Shown here piece by piece: positions 1 through 6,936 of a DNA stretch of 32,255 nt. The stretch covers positions 4,389 to 36,643 of the forward strand of contig PKXH01000042.1 in the NCBI GenBank assembly GCA_003133405.1, given 5' to 3'. Below the pieces are notes generated by a model. The model saw nothing but the letters and a program-made list of their open reading frames with translations. It was not told the origin of the DNA and ran no database searches. The stretch comes from Acidimicrobiaceae bacterium. Lineage in GTDB: Bacteria > Actinomycetota > Acidimicrobiia > Acidimicrobiales > RAAP-2. The translations under genes and the position numbers were made by a program. How positions within the stretch are numbered: the first letter of the stretch is position 1; every line of letters begins with the position of its first letter.

Positions 1-845
1 TTTTGAGGCAACATGGATGATCCAGTCGTGAAGTCGTCGCCCAGCGAGGCGAAGTTGAACTCGGCTGAGGTCCACAGCACCAGCTCTTCACCCATTCGCG
101 AGAGATGAACGCCCATCAACGCCACGTCGAAGAGCGTCTCGGCGACAAAGTCTCGATCACTGACGGCGTCCATGGAGTTCGCGAAGGGTCCGTCGAATCC
201 AAGCAAGGCAGCGGTGAACGCGGGATCGATCTCTAATGACGTACCGGCGAGAGCCCCGGCGCCCAGCGGCGAGACGTTCATCCGATCGCGCGCGTCGAGC
301 AGGCGATCGACGTCGCGCAGCAGGGCGAAGGCGTGGGCGTGAAGATGGTGGCTCAAGAGCACCGGCTGGGCGCGTTGCAAGTGGGTGTAACCCGGCAGAT
401 AAGCGCCCCCGTTCTGGTCGCCAGTCTCGGTGAGGATCTCGATCAGCAGTAGGCCCGCCCGCACGATCTCGTCTAGGGCGTCGCGCGTGAAGAGTCGCAT
501 CGCCGTGGCGACCTGGTCGTTTCGACTTCGGGCAGTGTGGAGTTTGGCGCCGACGTCTCCCGCGAGTTCGGTCGCGCGGCGCTCGATTGCCGTGTGAACG
601 TCCTCGTCCGTCGGGAATCGAACAAACTCACCGCTTTCGAACTCGTCTTGAATCTGGTCGAGCGCGGCGAGGAGTGTGGCACTCTCCGCGGCGCTGAGCA
701 GCCCCGCCTCGGCCAGACCCTGCACGTGCGCCCGGCTGCCGTTGAGGTCGTGCAAGTAGAGTACGGAATCGAAGGAGTAGCTCTCGGAGAGTTCCCAAAG
801 CGTCTCGTCCATCGGTGACGAAAATCGTGCGTTCCAAAGTGTCAT
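1..845 (-). CDS. argH: argininosuccinate lyase (partial, C-terminus beyond window)
   Basis: Catalyses the last step of arginine synthesis, argininosuccinate to arginine plus fumarate, as a cytosolic homotetramer. The reading frame is open from an ATG at 845 to the left window edge, giving about 281 residues of a usual ~470. The start reads MTLWNARFSSPMDETLWE, typical of the family. The fumarase/ASL-superfamily signature GSSMLPQK lies at the very edge (about 10-33), preceded by a run ending in LVLWTSAEFNF as in other ArgH proteins. The ATG overlaps the argG stop in an ATGA, so it is the last visible gene of the argCBFRGH operon. The protein end and any terminator are outside the window. Confidence 0.96.
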   Translation of the reverse strand, partial: MTLWNARFSSPMDETLWELSESYSFDSVLYLHDLNGSRAHVQGLAEAGLLSAAESATLLAALDQIQDEFESGEFVRFPTDEDVHTAIERRATELAGDVGAKLHTARSRNDQVATAMRLFTRDALDEIVRAGLLLIEILTETGDQNGGAYLPGYTHLQRAQPVLLSHHLHAHAFALLRDVDRLLDARDRMNVSPLGAGALAGTSLEIDPAFTAALLGFDGPFANSMDAVSDRDFVAETLFDVALMGVHLSRMGEELVLWTSAEFNFASLGDDFTTGSSMLPQ

Positions 846-2065
846 GGCGCGGGCGGGGTTGCGTTCTTGGCGCCTTGACGAGCGGCCCAGGTTTTTGCGC
901 CGAGTCCATAAATATGGACGAAACCCTCAGAGTCACGGTGGCGAAACGTGTCGGCCGCGTCGTAGGTCGCGAGTCCGTAGTCGTAGAGCGCCTTGGGACT
1001 GCGTCGCCCGACCACACGAAGGAGCCCGGGCGGCTCAAAACGCAGCCGAACGTCACCGCTCACGTGACGTTGCGTGTCGGCAATGAAGGCGTCCAGAGCC
1101 TCCTTGAGCGGCGAGAACCACATGCCGTCATAAACGAGCTCAGCCCAGCGACTCTCGAGGCGCGCCTTCTCGTGGTGCACGTCGCGCTCGAGCACCAAGT
1201 CCTCGAGATCGGCGTGCGCGGTGATGAGTGCAAGTGCCGCGGGGCACTCGTACACCTCGCGGCTCTTGATGCCCACGCGACGGTTCTCCACCATGTCGAG
1301 ACGGCCAAAACCGGTCGAACCGGCACGGCTGTTCAACGTCGCGATCAGCTCGGCCAGTTCCATCTGGACGCTGTCGAGGGCGATCGGCACCCCCGAGGAA
1401 AAACTCACCGTCAGCTCCACCGGCTCGGTGGCGGTGATCCGCGTCAAGGTGTAGGGCTCTTCGGGTGGCGCGGCCCAGGGGTCTTCGATGGCCCCACACT
1501 CAATGGCGCGCCCCCAGAGGTTCTCGTCAATCGAGTAGATCTTCTCCTTGGTCGCCTTGATAGGTATGTCCCACTTTTGGGCAAAGTCCACCGAGTCGGC
1601 CCGTGTCATCCCCCAGTTACGAGCGGGCGCCAGCACCTCAAGCTCGGGCGCGAGCGCGTGGGTACCAACTTCGAAGCGCACCTGATCGTTCCCCTTACCG
1701 GTGCAGCCGTGAGCGACCGCCGCCGCGTTGAACTTCCGGGCCTGATCGACGAGGTGGCGAACAATGACCGGCCGCGAGAGCGCAGACACCAAGGGGTACT
1801 TCCCCTCGTAGCGCGCGTTGGCGAAGATCGCCGGCGCGCAAAACTCCTCGGCCATCTCGCGCTTCGCGTCAACTGTGACACACTCCAGCGCGCCGGCCGC
1901 GAGCGCCCGAGCTCGGAGTTCGGCGAAACTCTCAGAACTCTCGACGTCTTGTCCGACGTCCACCAAGACGCAGACCACCTCCACGCCCCACTCCTGGATC
2001 ATCCAGCGCACGGCGACCGAGGTGTCGAGTCCCCCGCTGTAGGCCAAGACGACTCGTTTGGTCAT
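842..2065 (-). CDS. argG: argininosuccinate synthase
   Basis: Joins citrulline and aspartate using ATP to make argininosuccinate, the penultimate step of arginine synthesis. The 407-residue length matches the family. The N-terminal ATP-pyrophosphatase loop is AYSGGLDTS at residues 8-16, followed by the usual VCVLVDVGQ strand. GKGNDQVRFE near residue 120 and YSIDENLWGRAIECG are conserved citrulline/aspartate-binding stretches. The ATG at 2065 overlaps the argR stop (ATGA) and has an AAGGAG ribosome site 8 nt upstream. It overlaps argH by 4 nt at its other end. A long plus-strand open frame opposite it is a shadow of this GC-rich gene. Confidence 0.98.
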   Translation of the reverse strand: MTKRVVLAYSGGLDTSVAVRWMIQEWGVEVVCVLVDVGQDVESSESFAELRARALAAGALECVTVDAKREMAEEFCAPAIFANARYEGKYPLVSALSRPVIVRHLVDQARKFNAAAVAHGCTGKGNDQVRFEVGTHALAPELEVLAPARNWGMTRADSVDFAQKWDIPIKATKEKIYSIDENLWGRAIECGAIEDPWAAPPEEPYTLTRITATEPVELTVSFSSGVPIALDSVQMELAELIATLNSRAGSTGFGRLDMVENRRVGIKSREVYECPAALALITAHADLEDLVLERDVHHEKARLESRWAELVYDGMWFSPLKEALDAFIADTQRHVSGDVRLRFEPPGLLRVVGRRSPKALYDYGLATYDAADTFRHRDSEGFVHIYGLGAKTWAARQGAKNATPPAP

Positions 2066-2562
2066 TGCGACGCTCCTTGGGCTTTTCCGTCAACCAGCGT
2101 CTTCAATCCGGCCAAGGCACGAAAATCATCGGCCAGTGCGGCGCCGCCGTGCTCTTCGGCCGCGATCACCAGTACGGTGTCGTCCCCGGCCACCGAGCCC
2201 AGCACGCCGCGCAGCGCACTTCGATCGAGCGCCGAAGCGACGACGTGCGCGCACCCCGGGGGCGTGCGTACCACGACCAGGTTGGCTGAGCTCTCCACCG
2301 ACACGACCCATTCGCCCATCATGCGCCGAAGATGATCCAGCGGCGCCGGCGCGAGCTTGGGTGAGGCGGCCATTACAATGCGTCGCGCACCGTGCTCGTC
2401 GCGCACTTTGACGGTGCCGAGTTCTTGAAGGTCTCGGGTGACCGTCGCCTGGGTGGCCGCGATGCCCTCGTCGTGGAGTCGCGCCACGATCTGCGCGGCG
2501 GTCGAAATGACGTCGTGATCGATCAGTTCACCGATTCGGTGCTGACGTTGGGTCTTGGTCAT
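2062..2562 (-). CDS. argR: arginine repressor ArgR
   Basis: Hexameric arginine-sensing repressor/activator that binds pairs of ARG boxes. The N-terminal winged-helix domain (about 1-75) contains the recognition motif ATQATVTRDLQELG. The C-terminal oligomerisation and arginine-binding domain (about 90-160) contains RTPPGCAHVVASALDR and AGDDTVLVIA, where the GDDT aspartates normally contact arginine. It has 166 residues, slightly longer than the usual ~150-160. It overlaps argF and argG by 4 nt on each side, and AAGGAG lies 5 nt before the ATG. Being inside the operon it presumably controls, it should be autoregulated through the ARG-box-like pair upstream of argC. Confidence 0.97.
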   Translation of the reverse strand: MTKTQRQHRIGELIDHDVISTAAQIVARLHDEGIAATQATVTRDLQELGTVKVRDEHGARRIVMAASPKLAPAPLDHLRRMMGEWVVSVESSANLVVVRTPPGCAHVVASALDRSALRGVLGSVAGDDTVLVIAAEEHGGAALADDFRALAGLKTLVDGKAQGASQ

Positions 2563-3479
2563 GACTCTCCTTTTATCCAGCGCAGTACGCCAATCATCGC
2601 CGTGCGACGATGAAAAACCTGTCCCCAGACGCGAGACTGCTCGCCGTCGAGTACTTCATCGGTGATCTCCTCACCGCGATGCGCGGGCAGACAGTGCATC
2701 ACGATGGCACGATCCTTCGCCAGGCCCATCAGTTTCTTATTCACCTGAAAGTTCGCCAGATCGTGACGTCGACGAGCGCTCTCTTCCTCCAAGCCCATGG
2801 AGACCCACGCATCGGTGTAGACCACATCGGCTCCTCGAACCGCTTCGTCGGCACGGTCGCAAAGTCGAAGCGAACCCAATCCCTTGACGGCAAAGGGGTC
2901 CTCCGCGCCGCCGGGTTTCAGTTGATACTCCGAGGGAGCCCCGACCGTCACGTTCGCGCCTATGCGCAGCAACGCAACAGCCAGCGATCGAGCGACGTTG
3001 GTCGCGTCGCCGACGTAAGCCACTTCGAGTCCCGCCAGTCCTGCGACGTCACCCTTGGAGAACTCCTCGGCGATCTTGAGAACGTCCGCCACCGCCTCGG
3101 TCGGGTGCGCCTCGTTACTTAAGAGGTTGATGAGCGACAACCGCTCCTGCGTGGCCTTGCGCATTCGCTCGAACACCTCGTGGTGGCGAACGCGCAAAGC
3201 AGCGATGGCGTACATCTCGGCGATGGTGCGACCGATGTCCTCCGCCGATTCGCGACTGTCGATACCGATCTCCTCGTCACTAAAGAACGTTGCGAAGCCC
3301 CCCAGCTCGTGCACGGCGGACGAGCTCGACGCCCGCGTTCGAAGGCTTGGCCGCTCGAAAATAAGCGCGACGCCTTGTCCCTTGAGCGTCTCGTCATCCA
3401 AGGGCGACGTGGCCAAGGCGTAGATCACTCGTAGGTCATCGTCGCTCAGTTGTTCAATGGTCAAAAAGTGCCGCGTCAT
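2559..3479 (-). CDS. argF: ornithine carbamoyltransferase
   Basis: Transfers the carbamoyl group from carbamoyl phosphate to ornithine, giving citrulline. It has 306 residues, normal for the family. The carbamoyl-phosphate loop is FERPSLRTR at residues 41-49. The ornithine site is DAWVSMG, and the catalytic-cysteine motif HCLPAHRGEE starts at about residue 262. Two conserved signatures differ: the usual STRTR-x-SF reads SLRTRASS, and the usual HPCQ reads HPTE. The DxxxSMG motif favours ornithine over acetyl- or succinyl-ornithine, but that is an inference. The gene overlaps argB and argR by 4 nt each. No argD gene separates argB from argF, unlike in mycobacteria. Confidence 0.95.
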   Translation of the reverse strand: MTRHFLTIEQLSDDDLRVIYALATSPLDDETLKGQGVALIFERPSLRTRASSSSAVHELGGFATFFSDEEIGIDSRESAEDIGRTIAEMYAIAALRVRHHEVFERMRKATQERLSLINLLSNEAHPTEAVADVLKIAEEFSKGDVAGLAGLEVAYVGDATNVARSLAVALLRIGANVTVGAPSEYQLKPGGAEDPFAVKGLGSLRLCDRADEAVRGADVVYTDAWVSMGLEEESARRRHDLANFQVNKKLMGLAKDRAIVMHCLPAHRGEEITDEVLDGEQSRVWGQVFHRRTAMIGVLRWIKGES

Positions 3480-4267
3480 CGGAGCACCTCCGTCGTGGGA
3501 ATCGCGCCGGCCAACGCGTCTCGTAGCGCGTGAGGTCTCGAGCCGTTCGCCAAGACAACTCGTTGCGCCCCGCTCTCCAACGCGTCGAGGGCCGCGATCA
3601 TTTTTGGCCGCATCCCCTCTCGGGCGGCGCCCGACTCGAGCAGACGACGAGTTTCTTCTTGGGAGATGGACGAGAGCGATGTGCTCTCGTCGAGCGGATC
3701 GGCACGAAGTTGGTCAACGTCACTGAGCAGCACCAACGATTGCGCGTTCAGCGCACCCGCCAACGCGCCCGCGACGGCATCGGCGTTGCAGTTCACGAGT
3801 TCGCCACTTTCATCTACGGCCATCGAGCTCATGACCGGCGTGACGCCGGCCCCCCGGAGCGTTTCGATCAATCCGGTGTGCACTTTGGGCGACGCACCGA
3901 CTCGGCCCCAGGGTGCGCCCAGCGCCGAGGTCACGAGGGTCGAGCCGTCCCCACCGGAAAGACCGATACTGGCGAGCCCCGCCTGGTTGAGGGCGGCCAC
4001 GAGATGAAGATTCACCTGGCCCAGCGCCATCGCGACGTACTCCAAGGTCGCCTCGTCGGTGATTCGTAGACCCTCATGAAAGCCACTGGGCAGACCGACG
4101 GCGTCGAGCAGGGTCGCGATCTGGGGTCCCGCGCCGTGCACGATGACAACGTTCGTCGACTCGTCACGCAGGGCCGCGACGTCGCTCGCCAGCGCGACGA
4201 GCACCGGAGCGCCAACATGGAGTGAGTCCAGCGCGTGACCGCCGACCTTGACGACGTAACTGGTCAC
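3476..4267 (-). CDS. argB: acetylglutamate kinase
   Basis: Phosphorylates N-acetylglutamate, the second committed step of arginine synthesis. The GTG at 4267 is chosen because it overlaps the argC stop as GTGA and puts the nucleotide-binding VKVGG at residues 6-10. A longer frame to 4393 would run back into argC. The protein has 263 residues, with VHGAGP at 43-48, GLRITDEAT, NCNADAVAGALAGAL and GMRPKMIAA, all family signatures. The N-terminus is very short, like the arginine-insensitive E. coli enzyme, and lacks room for the N-terminal helix of hexameric arginine-inhibited kinases. Feedback control may therefore rest on ArgR or another enzyme (inference). Confidence 0.96.
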   Translation of the reverse strand: MTSYVVKVGGHALDSLHVGAPVLVALASDVAALRDESTNVVIVHGAGPQIATLLDAVGLPSGFHEGLRITDEATLEYVAMALGQVNLHLVAALNQAGLASIGLSGGDGSTLVTSALGAPWGRVGASPKVHTGLIETLRGAGVTPVMSSMAVDESGELVNCNADAVAGALAGALNAQSLVLLSDVDQLRADPLDESTSLSSISQEETRRLLESGAAREGMRPKMIAALDALESGAQRVVLANGSRPHALRDALAGAIPTTEVLR

Positions 4268-5280
4268 GGCGTGACCCCCGCCCGCGAGAGACCTAACGTC
4301 TCGTCGCGCCCAGTGGCGACGTTCCAGGCCTGCACCGCCTGTCCGGCGGCGCCCTTGCCGAGATTGTCCAAAGTGCTCAGGGCGAGCAACCATCCGGTTC
4401 TTTGATCGACGCGCGCACTCACGAAACAGAGATTGCTCCCTAGCGGGTCCTTCAAGGTCGGGGCCCCGTCGGTGACGACGACGAAGGGATCGTGGACGTA
4501 GCGCGCACGAAGTACCTCGAGCGCGTCCGCCGTCGAGAACGACGCCGACGTGAGGCGTCCGTAAGCGCTCACCAGCATGCCTCGACTAAGCGGGATGAGA
4601 TGGGGGGTGAAGAGCAAGGTCGCCCCGAGTTCTTGTTCCATCTCGGGCGTGTGACGATGTGTCAAGAGTCCGTAGGCCTCCGCGTTACCCGAGAGACGCG
4701 AGAAGTGCAGCCGTTCGCTCACCGCGCGGCCCGCGCCCGACGCACCACTCATCGCGTTTACTACGACATGGTCACGCTCGATCAAGCCCCCATCAAGGAA
4801 GGGGCCGAGCGCAAGCGCGCTCGCCGTGGGATAGCAGCCCGGCACGGCGATCAACTGGGCGCCTCGAAGTTCGTCGCGATGACGTTCTACGAGCCCGTAC
4901 ACCGACGACGTCAACAGCTCGGCCGCCTGATGATCGTGTCCGTACCAGCGCTGATAGTCCCGGACGTCCTTCAAGCGGAAGTCCGCCCCGAGGTCCACCA
5001 CTTGCACGCCGCGGGCCCTCAGCTCGGGCACGAACTTCTGGCTCTCACCGTGCGGAAGGGCCAAAAAGACGACCTCGAGGTCCGCGTCGGACATTCGACT
5101 CGACGCCTCGACCTCGAGGTCCGGATAGACCGCGGCGAGCGCGGGCACGAGCGCGGCGACTCGCTTTCCCACCTTGGACTCCCCCGTCGCAAGGACCACG
5201 TCGAGGTCGGGGTGGGACGCGGCCAGTCGCAGTACCTCGGACCCGGCGTAACCGGTCGCTCCCATGACACCCACGCGCAT
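4264..5280 (-). CDS. argC: N-acetyl-gamma-glutamyl-phosphate reductase
   Basis: NADPH-dependent reduction of N-acetylglutamyl phosphate to the semialdehyde, the third step of arginine synthesis. The protein has 338 residues from the ATG at 5280 (MRVGVMGATGYAGSE). The nucleotide loop GATGYAGSE is at 7-15, the catalytic cysteine is in VPGCYPTAS (Cys149), and the catalytic histidine region is THRHTPEMEQ near 207-216. A TTG at 5316 would add 12 atypical residues and run through the operator, so I reject it. No Shine-Dalgarno sequence precedes the ATG, and a -10-like hexamer lies 5 nt upstream, so the mRNA may be leaderless. It is the first gene of argCBFRGH; argJ, normally next, is missing. Confidence 0.96.
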   Translation of the reverse strand: MRVGVMGATGYAGSEVLRLAASHPDLDVVLATGESKVGKRVAALVPALAAVYPDLEVEASSRMSDADLEVVFLALPHGESQKFVPELRARGVQVVDLGADFRLKDVRDYQRWYGHDHQAAELLTSSVYGLVERHRDELRGAQLIAVPGCYPTASALALGPFLDGGLIERDHVVVNAMSGASGAGRAVSERLHFSRLSGNAEAYGLLTHRHTPEMEQELGATLLFTPHLIPLSRGMLVSAYGRLTSASFSTADALEVLRARYVHDPFVVVTDGAPTLKDPLGSNLCFVSARVDQRTGWLLALSTLDNLGKGAAGQAVQAWNVATGRDETLGLSRAGVTP

Positions 5281-5317
5281 ATGACATTTTATGCATAGAA
5301 AGGGATAAAAATGCAAA
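5280..5317. promoter_or_regulatory. tandem ARG-box-like operator over the argC start
   Basis: Two 14-bp cores, 5282-5295 and 5302-5315, each match 11 of 14 positions of the enterobacterial ARG box (TGAATWWWWATTCA). Both have an AT-only centre in an otherwise GC-rich region. Their centres are exactly 20 bp apart. As 18-bp boxes they would be separated by 2 bp, like the box pair at E. coli argR (other E. coli pairs use 3 bp). The proximal box abuts the argC ATG and covers the candidate -10, so bound ArgR would block initiation directly. Whether it also affects the divergent EamA gene is unknown. Confidence 0.7.
5286..5291 (-). promoter_or_regulatory. candidate -10 element of the argC operon
   Basis: The minus strand reads TAAAAT, one mismatch from TATAAT, ending 5 nt before the argC ATG. 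A TTGCAT at 5316-5311 could act as a -35 with a long 19-bp spacer. There is no ribosome-binding site, which fits a leaderless transcript starting at or next to the ATG. The element lies inside the proximal ARG-box-like site. Confidence 0.5.
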
Positions 5318-5333
5318 TATCCACGAGTCCGGC

Positions 5334-5339
5334 TAATCT
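5334..5339 (+). promoter_or_regulatory. candidate -10 element of the EamA gene
   Basis: TAATCT fits the actinobacterial TANNNT pattern and ends 6 nt before the ATG at 5346, again suggesting a leaderless mRNA. I see no convincing -35. Confidence 0.4.
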
Positions 5340-5345
5340 GCAGGG

Positions 5346-6239
5346 ATGTCTCGGCGTGGTTGGACGTACTTTCTCGCGATGGCCGTCATCTGGGGCATTC
5401 CCTATCTCTTGATCCGCGTAGCGGTTCGCCAGTTAGACCCCGGGGTCTTGGTTCTAGGGAGAACTGCCCCGGCGGCGCTGCTCCTGGCGCCCCTCGTCAT
5501 CGCTCAGCGCCAGCTCCCCGCGCTCCTACGCCACTTCAAGTGGATCGCGATATTCGGCGTCGTGGAGTTCGGCGTGCCCTGGTACCTGATGGCCACGGCC
5601 GAGAAACACATCACGAGTTCACTCACCAGTCTGCTGATCTGCTGCGTGCCACTCTTATCGATCGTCGCTCAGCGGATTCGCCGCACGGAGGGTCACGTCG
5701 CGCCTCGGCGCTACCTCGGGTTGGGCATCGGCGCCCTCGGCGTCGCGTTCTTGGTGGGTCTCAACCTCAAGGGCGGCACGCTCACCTGGATCGCCATGAT
5801 GATGGCCGTGTGCGTTGGTTACACGATTGGACCGATTCTGCTCGCCACCAAACTCAAAGACGTCGCTGGCCCCACCGTCGTAATGGGTGCGACCGGCTTC
5901 GTGGCGCTGTGTTGGATCCCCTGGGACCTGGCGCATTGGCCCGCGCACGTGAACGGCGAAACGTTCAGTTGCGTGCTGGTACTGAGCGTGGTGTGCACGG
6001 TGGCCGCGTTCCTCACCTTCTTTGAACTCATCAAGGAAGTCGGCGCGTCACGCGCCACCGTGATTACCTACTTCAACACCACTATCGCGGTCGTCCTGGG
6101 CATCGTCGTACTCCACGAGCCACTCACCGTGGGCATCCTCGTGGGCTTTCCCCTGGTCATCACCGGTTGCGTCCTGGCGACGAGCAGTCCGGTCCCGCGT
6201 TCGTCGCTCACGCCAACGAGTACTGTGCCGAGACTCTGA
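5346..6239 (+). CDS. EamA/DMT-family transporter
   Basis: A 297-residue inner-membrane protein of the drug/metabolite transporter superfamily, usually built of ten helices as two EamA repeats. The first helix, FLAMAVIWGIPYLLIRVA, has the family pattern W-G-x-x-(F/Y)-x-x-x-(R/K). Further hydrophobic segments follow up to LVGFPLVITGCVLATS near the C-terminus. The second repeat includes ATVITYFNTTIAVVLGI and LHEPLT, a typical EamA stretch (LxExLT). The substrate cannot be read from sequence. Members export amino acids, among other metabolites, and divergence from the arginine operon makes an amino-acid exporter possible but unproven. The end overlaps the thioesterase gene tail to tail by 32 nt. 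Confidence 0.9.
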   Translation: MSRRGWTYFLAMAVIWGIPYLLIRVAVRQLDPGVLVLGRTAPAALLLAPLVIAQRQLPALLRHFKWIAIFGVVEFGVPWYLMATAEKHITSSLTSLLICCVPLLSIVAQRIRRTEGHVAPRRYLGLGIGALGVAFLVGLNLKGGTLTWIAMMMAVCVGYTIGPILLATKLKDVAGPTVVMGATGFVALCWIPWDLAHWPAHVNGETFSCVLVLSVVCTVAAFLTFFELIKEVGASRATVITYFNTTIAVVLGIVVLHEPLTVGILVGFPLVITGCVLATSSPVPRSSLTPTSTVPRL

Positions 6240-6915
6240 TCGAACCGTCCACGACCAACCAGAGACTCCCGGGAGTGCTCGCCAAGATGACCGCGTCACC
6301 TCGCTCAATGGACGCATGGTGCGTCACACTGACGCTCTGAACCGGCGGCGCCACCACTTCACTGAGAGCCTGCCACACCGCGGCGTTGTTCACGTGACCC
6401 ACGACGTCGACGTCGGCCTCGCGAAGCGGCCACGCCCGGCGCTGGGCATTCTCGTCAACGACCGGCTTCGCGACTCGTCCCGAGACCTTTCGCGCGTGCA
6501 CCGCGTCGCCGTACACGGCAAAGAAGCTCTCGCGCATTCGAACCGGGTGACCCGTGGGATCGATCGGTACCCACAGCGCCGCCGCCTCGATTTGCGCCTC
6601 GTCCTCGAAGGCGAACGTGGTGCGCCGTTCGGCCCAGGCGGCGCCCACGCCGCCGCACCACGTCGTCAGGGCGACCCGATCGAGATACCGCGGCCACTCG
6701 GCGCCCTCGCTCAGTCGAAGGGTGGTGCGGCGAACGACCCAGGTGTCACTCGAAGAGACGCCGGTGTCAATCCAGTCGTCGGTCGCGACATCTTGGAGCA
6801 GGCGCGCGACTCCGTCGAGTCGAAGCAGACCTCGCACGTCGACGTCGCCGAGGCGGATCAGGAACTCTTCTCGAAAGCGGCGGCCCTGGTCGGTGAGGGG
6901 GACGAACTCTTGCAC
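6208..6915 (-). CDS. acyl-ACP thioesterase-like double hot-dog protein
   Basis: Predicted cytosolic hydrolase releasing fatty acids from acyl-ACP or a related thioester (acyl-ACP thioesterase family, PF01643-like). Two hot-dog halves are visible in 235 residues. The first contains RLGDVDVRGLLRLDGVARLL and DWIDTG. The second contains READVDVVGHVNNAAVWQAL (about 165-185), with the GHVNN motif near the active site. The GTG at 6915 has GGAG 7 nt upstream. The gene starts 21 nt after the pheT stop, so it is likely the last gene of the pheST transcript. It overlaps EamA convergently. The physiological substrate is unknown, and free fatty-acid release for turnover or lipid editing is only a guess. 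Confidence 0.85.
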   Translation of the reverse strand: MQEFVPLTDQGRRFREEFLIRLGDVDVRGLLRLDGVARLLQDVATDDWIDTGVSSSDTWVVRRTTLRLSEGAEWPRYLDRVALTTWCGGVGAAWAERRTTFAFEDEAQIEAAALWVPIDPTGHPVRMRESFFAVYGDAVHARKVSGRVAKPVVDENAQRRAWPLREADVDVVGHVNNAAVWQALSEVVAPPVQSVSVTHHASIERGDAVILASTPGSLWLVVDGSIRVSAQYSLA

Positions 6916-6936
6916 GGTGGCTCCGGATCGCGCTTC

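Noticed and set aside
815-2335. 506-codon plus-strand open frame opposite argG/argR
   Set aside because: It is antisense to two unmistakable genes. Long antisense frames are expected from the GC-rich third positions here, and its translation shows no domain.
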